This document shows, piece after piece, positions 54,443 to 63,573 of a DNA stretch of 64,000 bases; position 1 is the first letter of the stretch, and each line of letters starts with the position of its first letter. The translations under genes and the position numbers were made by a program. Below the pieces are notes generated by a model that was not told where the DNA came from, ran no database searches, and worked only from the letters and a program-made list of their open reading frames with translations. Source of the stretch: Aestuariivivens sediminis (GTDB lineage Bacteria > Bacteroidota > Bacteroidia > Flavobacteriales > Flavobacteriaceae); assembly GCF_022662105.1 (NCBI RefSeq), contig NZ_JAKMCP010000001.1:868001-932000 (forward strand), in the 5' to 3' direction.

Positions 54443-55597
54443 ATGAAAACATTCCCGTTTTTTTACATAATAATTGCAGTAACCCTATCATTCTGGAACT
54501 GTGAGGTTGAACCGATTGAACCCATTGACCCAAATTCTAATGCCCTTTATTTGTCAAAAGAAACCCCTAAAGACCTTCATAAAAGTAAACTTCAAAACAA
54601 AGTAATCCTTAGTGAAGCCCTTACCAATAATAGCATTGGGAATTCCAACATCAGGAAATTACAGATATATACCCCCCCGGGATATGATAAACATACCGAT
54701 CGCAGTTATCCCGTTGTTTATTTATTGCATGGTGAACCCTTTTCCGAAAAAACCTTTATCGATATTAAAGCGTGGGATGAAACCATAAATCCAAACGGTT
54801 ATTTTAAGGAGTACCCGGATTTCCCTACCGAGGGCTTTAGAGTATGGGTGGATCATCTCATGGCATCAGGGGCTATTGAACCCATGATTATTGTCATGCC
54901 AAATTCCGACAGTGATGCCGGTTACCGGTTTAGTTTTTATTCCAATTCCATCCTGAACGGTAATTTTGAGGATTACATTGTGCAGGACGTCGTCCAATAT
55001 ATGGATGCCCATTACAGGACCATAACCCATGCCTCCGGACGTGCCGTAATTGGGTATTCCCAGGGAGGCTATGCGGCATTTAAATTTGGTCTCAAATACC
55101 CTGATATATTTGGTACCGTAGCCAGTCATAGTGGCTTACTACTGGTTGATGCCGTCCTTTCAATGGGACCGGTGGTCATAGCCGAAAACCCCGATGGATT
55201 TACAGGTCCTGATCCCACTAAATTCTTAACCTCTGCCGGATATGCCATGAGTGCCGCCTGGTCACCCAATCTTAATAATCCGCCTTTCTATGTCGACCTA
55301 CCCTTTGCGTGGCCCTCACCTGAGGTTCTTCCCGAAGTGGCTAACAGATGGTATCAACATGATGTGTTTTCATTATTGGATACCCATGTCAACGCATTCC
55401 AATCGCTAAATGGTATTTATTTCGACGTTGGACTCTATGATGAACTGGGTACAGGATTGACTTATCCATACCTCATTAATAAACTGGATTATTACGGTAT
55501 TGATTATACGTTTAAAACCTTTGAAGGTGGGCATTTTAATAAAACCTTCGAAAGGTTAGCAGAATCCCTTGCCTTTTGTTCCAATACCATGCATTAG
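54443..55597 (+). CDS. lipoprotein esterase (alpha/beta hydrolase, putative-esterase family)
   Basis: Start at 54443 (MKTFPFFYIIIAVTLSFWNC) gives 384 residues and a clean lipobox; the frame back to 54365 adds 26 unlike residues. The esterase domain begins LQIYTPPGYDKHTDRSYPVVYLLHGEPFSEKTF. The nucleophile motif is VIGYSQGGYAAFKFGLKYP and the His-bearing end is FKTFEGGHFNKTFERL. Likely a surface esterase, perhaps removing acyl groups from polysaccharide, like the EstD/feruloyl-type members. A terminator follows. Confidence 0.85.
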   Translation: MKTFPFFYIIIAVTLSFWNCEVEPIEPIDPNSNALYLSKETPKDLHKSKLQNKVILSEALTNNSIGNSNIRKLQIYTPPGYDKHTDRSYPVVYLLHGEPFSEKTFIDIKAWDETINPNGYFKEYPDFPTEGFRVWVDHLMASGAIEPMIIVMPNSDSDAGYRFSFYSNSILNGNFEDYIVQDVVQYMDAHYRTITHASGRAVIGYSQGGYAAFKFGLKYPDIFGTVASHSGLLLVDAVLSMGPVVIAENPDGFTGPDPTKFLTSAGYAMSAAWSPNLNNPPFYVDLPFAWPSPEVLPEVANRWYQHDVFSLLDTHVNAFQSLNGIYFDVGLYDELGTGLTYPYLINKLDYYGIDYTFKTFEGGHFNKTFERLAESLAFCSNTMH

Positions 55598-55615
55598 CAT
55601 TGGCCCTTTGCATAG

Positions 55616-55646
55616 AAAACCGTCAACGATTGACGGTTTTTTTTTA
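55616..55646 (+). terminator. rho-independent terminator of the esterase gene
   Basis: AAAACCGTCAA, loop CGA, TTGACGGTTTTTTTTT: a near-perfect stem with a long T run, about 20 bp after the stop. Confidence 0.88.
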
Positions 55647-55755
55647 TTTAGCTTCTTACTGTGTTTTGATTTTATGGAGGGCACCCCTTTTAGAAGAAAA
55701 TAGTGGGTTCCAAAGGATCACCAGAAATAATGCTTTAGCTTAAATGGCATGCCAT

Positions 55756-55785
55756 AAAAAACTCCCAAACTAATGGGAGTCTTTA
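55756..55785 (-). terminator. rho-independent terminator of the 55.8-kb gene
   Basis: On the minus strand GACTCCC, loop ATTAGTTT, GGGAGTTTTTT. It lies about 20-45 bp beyond the minus-strand gene stop. On the plus strand only A-rich flanking exists. Confidence 0.78.
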
Positions 55786-55803
55786 TGATTTTTTAATTGG
55801 GGA

Positions 55804-56361
55804 TTAATACGCGTTTTGAATACTGGATTTTAGATTTTTAAACCTATGGAGCCACTCCGTAAACCATTTAAAATGCCTCTTAAATTCATAAGGAACCATA
55901 TCGAACCAGATTTTTGCTTCCGAAGGGTTTCCGCCATTGAGCGTGACCTTGTTCTCGATTTCAAAATCTAAATAATTACAGGCGTTCTTGTTCTCTACAG
56001 CCCCATCCTTAAAATGTAAGGTATTGCCCGTACTCCCCAAATAAAAACGAAAATGGGTGTAGGTATTGGACGGTAAGCTTGAAATCTTTTTTAACTTATA
56101 AAAATGCCCATAACCTATGCCCTTTATATTCAGTGTCATTTGATTTGGAAAATCTAAAATGAAGTGCTCGATTCCTGAACTGTCTATAGCGGTTAATTTA
56201 GTAACATTTAAATGCATTTCAGAAACCCCAAGGTTATAATGTCTGGTGTTTTTTAATATCAATTCTTTGATTTCTCGTTCATCTTCTTCGAGATTGGCCA
56301 ACACATACGATGTAATTGGTGAGAATGCCCAAATGTATGGATGAAAATTTGCTCGTTTCAT
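55804..56361 (-). CDS. hypothetical cytoplasmic protein
   Basis: A 185-residue protein without signal peptide or membrane helix. Beta-rich middle (SEMHLNVTKLTAIDSSGIEHFILDFPNQMTLNIKGIGYG) and a basic, aromatic C-terminus (YEFKRHFKWFTEWLHRFKNLK). No family recognised. It has its own terminator, so it is probably a single-gene transcript. Confidence 0.6.
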   Translation of the reverse strand: MKRANFHPYIWAFSPITSYVLANLEEDEREIKELILKNTRHYNLGVSEMHLNVTKLTAIDSSGIEHFILDFPNQMTLNIKGIGYGHFYKLKKISSLPSNTYTHFRFYLGSTGNTLHFKDGAVENKNACNYLDFEIENKVTLNGGNPSEAKIWFDMVPYEFKRHFKWFTEWLHRFKNLKSSIQNAY

Positions 56362-56791
56362 AACTTAGTGTATTAAAATTATACTGTGCAAAGATGCAAC
56401 ATGAATTGCAGGAAGAAATCCATGCAATTTGCTAATATATATGCTTAATTAACCCAAATATGAAATGCGTTCATTTAAAGGTTAATACAGCATATTTTTA
56501 TATGAAAACGCTATGTATTGCATTTGAAATTGACCCCCTAATGAGATTCAAGACCGTTTAAGTTTATACCTCGGTGCAGCCCTTAAAACTCCTGTTCGTA
56601 AGACGGGCCTAACGAGGACTAACCCGGGTTAACAGTCGCCGTTAAGAACTAACACAAGGCCCAAGACTAGTATAAGTTTTAAAAACCCTAGTACCTAGTA
56701 AGTATTTTAGTTACATTTAGGCAAATCATAGCGCATAGGGAATGAACGTCGTTGGGTTTACCTTGTAGCCAGCCATAATCACAAATACCAT
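56362..56791. other. 430-bp intergenic region with a 12-bp palindrome
   Basis: No ORF. It includes the perfect palindrome TAACCCGGGTTA at 56620-56631, embedded in a longer imperfect dyad (GACT...AGTC), and a direct repeat CTAGTACCTAGTA near 56690. These may be operator-like sites for the downstream gene; not assignable. Confidence 0.4.
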
Positions 56792-57964
56792 ATGAATCGA
56801 CCAAAAACTAAAAGAATTGAATCCCTGGATGTCCTTAAAGGACTGGTTATCCTGTTTATGGCATTGGATCATACCCGTGATTACTTCCATACAGACTCCT
56901 TTCTATTTGATCCTGCCGATCCTGAAAAAAGTAATCTCATCCTGTTCTTTACCCGATGGATCACGCACTTCTGTGCCCCGGCATTTAGTTTTTTGGCAGG
57001 AGTCTCTGCTTTTTTAGTGGGGAGAAGAAAAACGAAATCCCAACTTTCTGCATTTTTATTAAAAAGGGGGATCTGGCTAATAGGTATTGAGTTAACCATT
57101 GTGTATTTTGGATGGAGTTTTAATGTTTCCTTTAGCTCCCTTGGCCTTTTGGTTATCTGGTCGTTAGGGATTAGTATGATTTTTCTGGCGGCTATGGTTC
57201 ACCTGTCCATGAAACATATTCTCATTTTGAGTTTGGCCATTATTTTTGGACATCATTTGCTGGATGGCGTCCATTTTAATCAGAACCTATTTTGGTCCAT
57301 CCTGCATGAACGCGGGTATTTCACCGTATTTGACAGTATTAAATTACGTGTGGTTTACCCCATTATCCCATGGATAGGGGTCATGTCCCTGGGTTACTAT
57401 TTTGGAAAATTCTATGATGGAACAGTCACCCCTGAATACCGACAAAAGCGCTTTACCCAAATTGGCCTGGCCTGTATTGGCGGGTTTTTTATCATGAGAG
57501 CCATTAACCTTTATGGAAATTCGGACCCGTGGATTTCTTTTGATAACGGCGTTCAGACGCTCATCTCATTTATGGATCCTTCAAAATATCCGCCATCAGT
57601 GACTTATTTGCTGATGACCCTGGGGCCTTCCATTCTATTTTTGGGCATTTCAGAACATCTAAAAGGCCGTTTCGTAAACTTCTGCACGACTTTTGGAAAA
57701 GTTCCCTTCTTCTTTTACATTATTCATATCTATGCCATTCACCTGTTGGCGACTATTTTAGCTGAATACTCAGGCTATGGCTATGAATCCATGATATTGG
57801 ATGGGTTTGTATCGACCAATACGCAATTGATAGGTTATGGGGTAAACCTGGGATGGGTGTATGTGGTATGGTTGTTTATTGTGTTTATGTTATTCCCCCT
57901 TTGCCGTAAGTTCGGTGATTATAAAATGAGCCACAAACACTATTGGTGGTTGCATTATTTTTAA
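56792..57964 (+). CDS. DUF1624/HGSNAT-like membrane protein
   Basis: A 390-residue protein with about ten transmembrane helices. The N-terminal RIESLDVLKGLVILFMALDHTRDYFHTDSFL and ITHFCAPAFSFLAGVSAFLVGRRKTK is the DUF1624 pattern, in the same acyltransferase-like superfamily as the gene at 17-1099. Family members act as membrane acyltransferases or are of unknown role. Singleton. Confidence 0.85.
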   Translation: MNRPKTKRIESLDVLKGLVILFMALDHTRDYFHTDSFLFDPADPEKSNLILFFTRWITHFCAPAFSFLAGVSAFLVGRRKTKSQLSAFLLKRGIWLIGIELTIVYFGWSFNVSFSSLGLLVIWSLGISMIFLAAMVHLSMKHILILSLAIIFGHHLLDGVHFNQNLFWSILHERGYFTVFDSIKLRVVYPIIPWIGVMSLGYYFGKFYDGTVTPEYRQKRFTQIGLACIGGFFIMRAINLYGNSDPWISFDNGVQTLISFMDPSKYPPSVTYLLMTLGPSILFLGISEHLKGRFVNFCTTFGKVPFFFYIIHIYAIHLLATILAEYSGYGYESMILDGFVSTNTQLIGYGVNLGWVYVVWLFIVFMLFPLCRKFGDYKMSHKHYWWLHYF

Positions 57965-58222
57965 TAAAATCTATGGCCCATAAGGAGCCTCCGCCACAAT
58001 ACGGTTCATGGTCCTTTTAGCCATGAAGGGCCTAAACGGGTCCCTAATAATGCGATGACAGGCATAGTAAAAAAAGGCAGCATCCTGATGCATAGTTAAC
58101 GATTACCAAGAGTTAAAAAAGCGTAGAAATATTTAATTATCTTTATGGGATGGCCCATTATGGATAAAACCCATGGTGTTCATTACCATTATTTACCCTG
58201 TTGAAAATTAAATCCCGTATTC

Positions 58223-60967
58223 ATGACAAAGGTTATTTACATCCTTATAGCCCTCCAACTATTGGCATCATGCACCGCAACCCTTAATGAGGCCCCGAAC
58301 CAATTAACGGTCTCAGAGGGATTTAAAAACCCGATTGGATTTCATGATCAAACCCCTACATTTTCATGGAAGCTTCCTGTCTTAAAGCAGGTGAAGTCGC
58401 AATCCGGTTATCAAATTGTGGTTGCCAGTGATCCGGAACTTCTGCCTCACCATGCCGATTTATGGGACAGCAAAACCGTTCCATCCGATCAATCTGTTCA
58501 GGTAACATACCAGGGGAAACCCTTACAGTCCAAACAAAAGGTATACTGGCAAGTCAGGTTCACGGATCAGGAAGGCAATGCATCTGCCTGGAGCGAAGTG
58601 GCCAATTTTGAATTAGGGCTCTTGAGTAACGCCGATTGGACCGCCAAGTGGATCTCCTTAGAACCGGAAGTGATTCATGATACGCTGCATGCCAGTACAT
58701 TATTGTACACCCCCCAATACTTAAGAAAGTCCTTTCTCGTAGACCATGAGATCGCACAGGCCAGGTTATTTATAACGGCTAAAGGCCTGTTTGAAGCACA
58801 GATAAATGGAAAAAAAGTGGGTGAAGATGTGATGGTACCCGGCTGGACACCCTACACCAAACGCATTGAGACCCTCAGCTATGATGTGACCGATCTCCTT
58901 AATGAGGACCAGAACACCATCGGCATAATTTTAGGATCCGGTTGGCATAGCGGTCGCTTGGGTTGGTCCAAATTTCTATGGTTCGAAAAGCCCTTACCTC
59001 GTGCACTTTGTCAATTGGAAATAACCTATAAGAATGGCGATAAAGCCATCATCCCAACAAATTCCGAATGGAAAGGAACCAGAAATGGACCTATCCGTTC
59101 TTCCAGCATTTATGATGGTGAGGTTTATGATGCCCGTCTGGAATTTCCCCATTGGAGTACCTTCGATTTTGATGATAGCCAATGGGAAAACGTAATCGCC
59201 GAAGCATTAGATCCTAATGTAGATTTAGTCCCGAAAAGTCATTTGGCAGTGACACCTAAAAGCGTGCTGAAACCCATAGCCATTACGCATCCTGATTCAG
59301 GACGTTATGTTTTTGATCTCGGTCAGAACATGGTGGGTGTGATGGATTTAAAAATACCGGTAAAAAAAGACCAAACGGTTATGGTTCGATTTGCGGAAAT
59401 GTTAAATCCGGATGGGACCCTGTACACGGAAAATTATCGCAATGCCAAGTCCACCGATTACTATATCCCCAAAGAAGACGGGACCATTAGCTATCGTCCC
59501 ACGTTTACGTTTCACGGGTTCAGGTATGTGGAATTAAGTGGATTTGATGAAGACCAACACCCTGAAAAAGATTGGGTAACGGGAATCGTTCAATATTCCA
59601 ACTTCGATAAGACGGGGCACTTTAATGCATCCCACGACAAATTAAATCAACTACAGCAAAACATAACATGGGGTTTAAGAGGTAATTTATTTGACATCCC
59701 GACGGATTGTCCGCAACGCGATGAACGTTTGGGATGGACCGGCGATGCCCAGGTTATTTTACCGACTTCCATGTTCAACTACGGTGTCCATGCCTTTTGG
59801 TCAAGCTGGTTAAAAAGTGCTCGTGAGGAACAGGGCGATGACGGAAGTATTCCTTTTGTCATTCCCAATTGCTTAGGTCCCGAATCCAGTTCCGGTTGGG
59901 CAGATGCCGTTACCGTAATTCCCTGGGAACTCTATTTTAGAACAGGTGATACGCGTATACTGGAAGACAATTACGAGATGATGAAAGGCTTAGTGGCGTA
60001 TTATAAGGCCCATGCCGAAAACCATATTGCAGACGTCAATACCTTTGGGGATTGGCTTCAACCGTATCCTTTAGGCGAGGGGAACCGCGGCGATACGCCT
60101 CAGGACCTTATTGGAACGGCATACTTTGCACGTTCCACCGACTTAACATTGAGAGCGGCACAAGTCCTGGGGAAACTGGAAGACGTTCGTGAGTTAAGGA
60201 CTTTACGAGATACGGTCAGAGCAGCATTTGAAGACCAGTTCATCGACAGTGAAGGAAAGCTCACAACCGAATTTGAAACACAAACGGGGTATCTCATGGC
60301 GCTCGGGTTTGAACTGGTAACAGAAGAAACAGCCCAAAAGATACTCCCCCATTTAATCCGGAAAATAGAGGACGCGGACCATCACCTGCGAACCGGTTTT
60401 TTGGGGACTCCACTTCTTCCTACCGTACTGGATAAATACGGTCTTACAGATATCATGTACACCATCCTCTTTAAGGAGACCTACCCCTCGTGGTTCTACT
60501 GCATCAATCAGGGGGCTACTACCATGTGGGAAAGATGGAACAGTTACAGCCATGAAGATGGTTTTGGAGATGCCGGTATGAATTCATTCAACCATTACGC
60601 CTATGGCGCCATTGGTCAATGGCTTTACGAACGCATTGCAGGACTGGCGCCCTTAGCCCCCGGATATAAAAAGGTGCGAATAGCTCCTATCCCCGGTGGA
60701 CCGCTAAGCTTTGCAGAAGCATCCTATGAATCCATTTATGGTAAGGTGTCGTCGGCCTGGAGGAAAGTGGACTCGGGACTAGAATTACATGTAACTATTG
60801 CACCCAACACCGCTGCACAAATTAGGATCCCCTTCAAGGACGGCATGGCTATACGTGTTGATGGGGAAGAACTTAGTGAACGCTCCGACATAACCTTTGT
60901 TAAACGCACTGAAACGGCCATAGAATTGGAAGCTATGCCCGGCACCTATGTGTTCAAAACCCTTTAA
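58223..60967 (+). CDS. GH78 alpha-L-rhamnosidase (lipoprotein)
   Basis: A 914-residue lipoprotein (signal with LLASCTA). Domains in order: an Ig/FN3-like N-terminal domain (about 25-140), the Bac_rhamnosid_N domain (about 160-320, RLFITAKGLFEAQINGKKVG), a concanavalin-like domain, then the catalytic (alpha/alpha)6 barrel (about 470-800). Catalytic features: CPQRDERLGWTGDAQV, GSGIPFVI-like region, and TTMWERWNSY near 770. A C-terminal beta domain closes it. It hydrolyses terminal alpha-L-rhamnose at or outside the cell surface. No SusCD or lyase is adjacent. Confidence 0.93.
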   Translation: MTKVIYILIALQLLASCTATLNEAPNQLTVSEGFKNPIGFHDQTPTFSWKLPVLKQVKSQSGYQIVVASDPELLPHHADLWDSKTVPSDQSVQVTYQGKPLQSKQKVYWQVRFTDQEGNASAWSEVANFELGLLSNADWTAKWISLEPEVIHDTLHASTLLYTPQYLRKSFLVDHEIAQARLFITAKGLFEAQINGKKVGEDVMVPGWTPYTKRIETLSYDVTDLLNEDQNTIGIILGSGWHSGRLGWSKFLWFEKPLPRALCQLEITYKNGDKAIIPTNSEWKGTRNGPIRSSSIYDGEVYDARLEFPHWSTFDFDDSQWENVIAEALDPNVDLVPKSHLAVTPKSVLKPIAITHPDSGRYVFDLGQNMVGVMDLKIPVKKDQTVMVRFAEMLNPDGTLYTENYRNAKSTDYYIPKEDGTISYRPTFTFHGFRYVELSGFDEDQHPEKDWVTGIVQYSNFDKTGHFNASHDKLNQLQQNITWGLRGNLFDIPTDCPQRDERLGWTGDAQVILPTSMFNYGVHAFWSSWLKSAREEQGDDGSIPFVIPNCLGPESSSGWADAVTVIPWELYFRTGDTRILEDNYEMMKGLVAYYKAHAENHIADVNTFGDWLQPYPLGEGNRGDTPQDLIGTAYFARSTDLTLRAAQVLGKLEDVRELRTLRDTVRAAFEDQFIDSEGKLTTEFETQTGYLMALGFELVTEETAQKILPHLIRKIEDADHHLRTGFLGTPLLPTVLDKYGLTDIMYTILFKETYPSWFYCINQGATTMWERWNSYSHEDGFGDAGMNSFNHYAYGAIGQWLYERIAGLAPLAPGYKKVRIAPIPGGPLSFAEASYESIYGKVSSAWRKVDSGLELHVTIAPNTAAQIRIPFKDGMAIRVDGEELSERSDITFVKRTETAIELEAMPGTYVFKTL

Positions 60968-61431
60968 AATCAGTTCCATGTTGATTAAGGTTGAGCTTCA
61001 GGTATTCCTCCGGAATATCTAATCTTTTTTTTCAGGGCCCTGATCTCCCTGTCGGCCATGGCCGGGTTTTGCCATAAAAAACGATATCCGCATCCGTTGT
61101 GCATTTTGAATAAAATTTGTCAACCCGCCTGACCGGACGGGCAGGTTCGAGTGAATTTTACGAATAAAATGAAATAAATTAGCATGCCTGCCTTTGGCAG
61201 GTATCGAGAATCAAATTTTAGTTCTTAAACTAGTGTTCTCGATACAATTTTCTATCGAAAATCACTCGAACTGACATTCATTTGTAACCTATAAATCAAA
61301 ATGCACAACGCGTTACCCTGATCGTTTTCCATAAGCTTTAGCGTTTTATAATTCGCAGTTTTAAAAGTGGAGCGGATTTTGAAATAGCGCTTTACTATGT
61401 AATGAGATCTCATATCGAGCTTAAACGTGAT
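60968..61431. other. intergenic region containing foldback element copy 2
   Basis: 464 bp between the convergent GH78 and SDR genes, about half of it taken by the dispersed repeat listed separately. The rest holds nothing recognisable. Confidence 0.5.
61095..61310. repeat. dispersed foldback element, copy 2 (MITE-like)
   Basis: About 216 bp with perfect 15-bp terminal inverted repeats (CGTTGTGCATTTTGA at the left, its complement at 61296-61310). Inside are further inverted pairs: GTTCGAGTGA against TCACTCGAAC, TATCGAGAA against TTCTCGATA, and a CCCGCCT/CGGGCAGG hairpin. It contains no ORF. Related to 46266-46476. Confidence 0.85.
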
Positions 61432-62148
61432 CTAAATATAATTTTTCTCCACCATTGGTCTAATGGTCAATTCATCAACAGAAGAATTCCAATCACATGG
61501 CATCATATGTATTATGGTATCTGCCACGATTTCCGGTTTTAGATAGTCCGGCCTTGAAGCCTCTCTGAAAGGGGAGTCCACACCCCCCGGATAAATGGAA
61601 CATACCCTTTTGCCATACGCTCTCACTTCTTTCCTAAATACCTTGCACAAAGCATCATACCCTGCTTTTGAGGCCGTATAAGCGCCTATGCCCTCATTGG
61701 AGAAGTTGCAGACCGTGGATAGCACATTTATAAATACCCCCGGTTTTGCCGGTGCCATATTTTTAAATACCTCTCGCATAAAAATAAAAGGCGCCACCAG
61801 ATTAATTGTTAACATCCACTCCAAATCAGATGTTTTAATATCGGACACCAAATCCTTTGCCGAATTCAATCCTGCACAGTTGACTAAAATATCAGGTTCT
61901 CCCAATCGTTCTGCGGCTTGTTCAACAAAACGGACAATATCTTGCTCCATAGAAATATCGAATACCTTATAAAAATAAGGGTTGGCTTTCCCATTGATTT
62001 CTTTCAGTAACTGTGCCATTTTATCTTCACTCCTTCCACAAAAGGCGACGTTAGCTCCGAAATCCAATAGTTTTAGGGTTAGGCTTTTTCCTATTCCAGA
62101 AGTGGCCCCTGTAACGATTATGTTCTTCCCTTTAACACGTTCTTCCAT
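61432..62148 (-). CDS. short-chain dehydrogenase/reductase
   Basis: Start at the Met at 62148 (MEERVKGKNIIVTGATSGIG, 238 residues). A longer frame to 62229 would overlap the MFS gene. Rossmann TGATSGIGKS, NAG-like motif NCAGLNS, and the catalytic YxxxK in AYTASKAGYDALCK with the preceding Ser in INVLSTVCN. The substrate is unknown. It follows the transporter gene by 20 bp and so belongs to the same transcript. Confidence 0.92.
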   Translation of the reverse strand: MEERVKGKNIIVTGATSGIGKSLTLKLLDFGANVAFCGRSEDKMAQLLKEINGKANPYFYKVFDISMEQDIVRFVEQAAERLGEPDILVNCAGLNSAKDLVSDIKTSDLEWMLTINLVAPFIFMREVFKNMAPAKPGVFINVLSTVCNFSNEGIGAYTASKAGYDALCKVFRKEVRAYGKRVCSIYPGGVDSPFREASRPDYLKPEIVADTIIHMMPCDWNSSVDELTIRPMVEKNYI

Positions 62149-62168
62149 GGGTGTATAATAATACGGTA

Positions 62169-63473
62169 TTAGGTTTTCTTCCAGGTTAATACCGCCAGAA
62201 CCACCGAAATAGATGCCGCTGCTATCCAAAATATGGTGATTGCATTAAAGTTATATAGTGTTTCTCCATGGACTATGGTCTTATTATTCTCAATAAGAAA
62301 CCCACTGGCGATATCCTGTATCCCTGCAGCCAGATAGCTCATGATACCCACTATACCCAGTGCGGCACCAGAGGCCTGCTTTGACGCGATATCCACAGCC
62401 ATCAACCCCCCTAAATAGCAAATCAATGCCCCAATTCCCAGTCCGAATATCACCATACTCAAGGCATCCAGCCACCATATCTTTTCGGGAATCCCCAAAA
62501 AGAGGGATAAGGCCAAAACATTCATCAGTCCAAAAATTAGTGCCGGTGCATTTCTGCGTCCTTTAAAAAATCTATCGGATACGAACCCTGATGAGGCTGT
62601 TCCTAAAATGCCGCACACAGCACTTATGGCCACCAGGGTATTGGCTTCGGTTAAGGAATACCCCTTGGCCGCTTCAAAGTAATACGGCCCCCAACTGTTC
62701 ACCGCATATCTGGAGATGTACATAAAGGCGCTGGATAAGGCCAACAGCCAAACATAAGGGTTCCTTAACACCCCTTTTTGCTCTTCCCATGTGGATACAT
62801 GCGCTTTCTTAAAATCTTTATTAACCGGTGGCAGTCCTTTACTCTCCGGGGTATCATGGAAGAAGATTGAAATGATAAGTGCTCCCAATACACCCACTAT
62901 GGCTGCTGCTCTAAAGCCCCATTGCCATCCAAAATAAGAGACCACAACCGCCGTGAGTATATAAGTTAATGCCTCTCCAATATTATGGCTGGTACTCCAA
63001 AACCCATAGAAACTACCCCGTTCTTTGTCTTTATACCAACGGGACAAGGACACCACACAGGACGGGGCTCCCATGGACTGAACCCAACCATTGACCCCCC
63101 AACACAGGGCAAAAAACAAGAACGTACTGGTAAAGCCCATGATTAAGTTGGCCAGAGCCGATACTAAAAGCCCAATAGACATGAACCGCCTGATGTTACT
63201 ATGGTCGGCTAAAAACCCATTGGTGAGTTTGCCTATGGCATAGGTGAAAAACAAGGCCGAACCTATTAAACCCAACTCCGATTCTGTTAAAACCCCTGCA
63301 TCTACAATCGGTTTTTTAACCACATTCAAACTTAAGCGACATACATAGTACAGACCGTAACCCAAGGTTGCCGATATAAAGACCTGCCATTTTAGATTTT
63401 TGTATTTCTTTGGATCTTCTATTAAGACCCCTCCTATTCCTTTTGGGAGTGATTTTTTAAAATAATTTAACAT
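62169..63473 (-). CDS. MFS transporter of the organophosphate:phosphate antiporter (GlpT/UhpT) family
   Basis: Started at the Met at 63473 (434 residues, MLNYFKKSLPKG). Twelve helices; family motifs YGLYYVCRLSLNVVKKPIV (first helix), LTNGFLADHSNIRRFM, and GWVQSMGAPSCVVSLSRWYKDKERGSFYGFWSTSHNIG. These antiporters exchange glycerol-3-phosphate or hexose-phosphate for phosphate. Beside a glycerophosphodiesterase-like gene, glycerol-3-phosphate or a related phosphate ester is the likely cargo. Confidence 0.9.
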   Translation of the reverse strand: MLNYFKKSLPKGIGGVLIEDPKKYKNLKWQVFISATLGYGLYYVCRLSLNVVKKPIVDAGVLTESELGLIGSALFFTYAIGKLTNGFLADHSNIRRFMSIGLLVSALANLIMGFTSTFLFFALCWGVNGWVQSMGAPSCVVSLSRWYKDKERGSFYGFWSTSHNIGEALTYILTAVVVSYFGWQWGFRAAAIVGVLGALIISIFFHDTPESKGLPPVNKDFKKAHVSTWEEQKGVLRNPYVWLLALSSAFMYISRYAVNSWGPYYFEAAKGYSLTEANTLVAISAVCGILGTASSGFVSDRFFKGRRNAPALIFGLMNVLALSLFLGIPEKIWWLDALSMVIFGLGIGALICYLGGLMAVDIASKQASGAALGIVGIMSYLAAGIQDIASGFLIENNKTIVHGETLYNFNAITIFWIAAASISVVLAVLTWKKT

Positions 63474-63573
63474 CGATATTTTTTTAAAGGCCAAGATGAA
63501 AGGGCACAGCATAACACCATGCCCCATTCAACAACTAAACTCAATTCAACTAACTCAAACGTTTAAATCGCTA

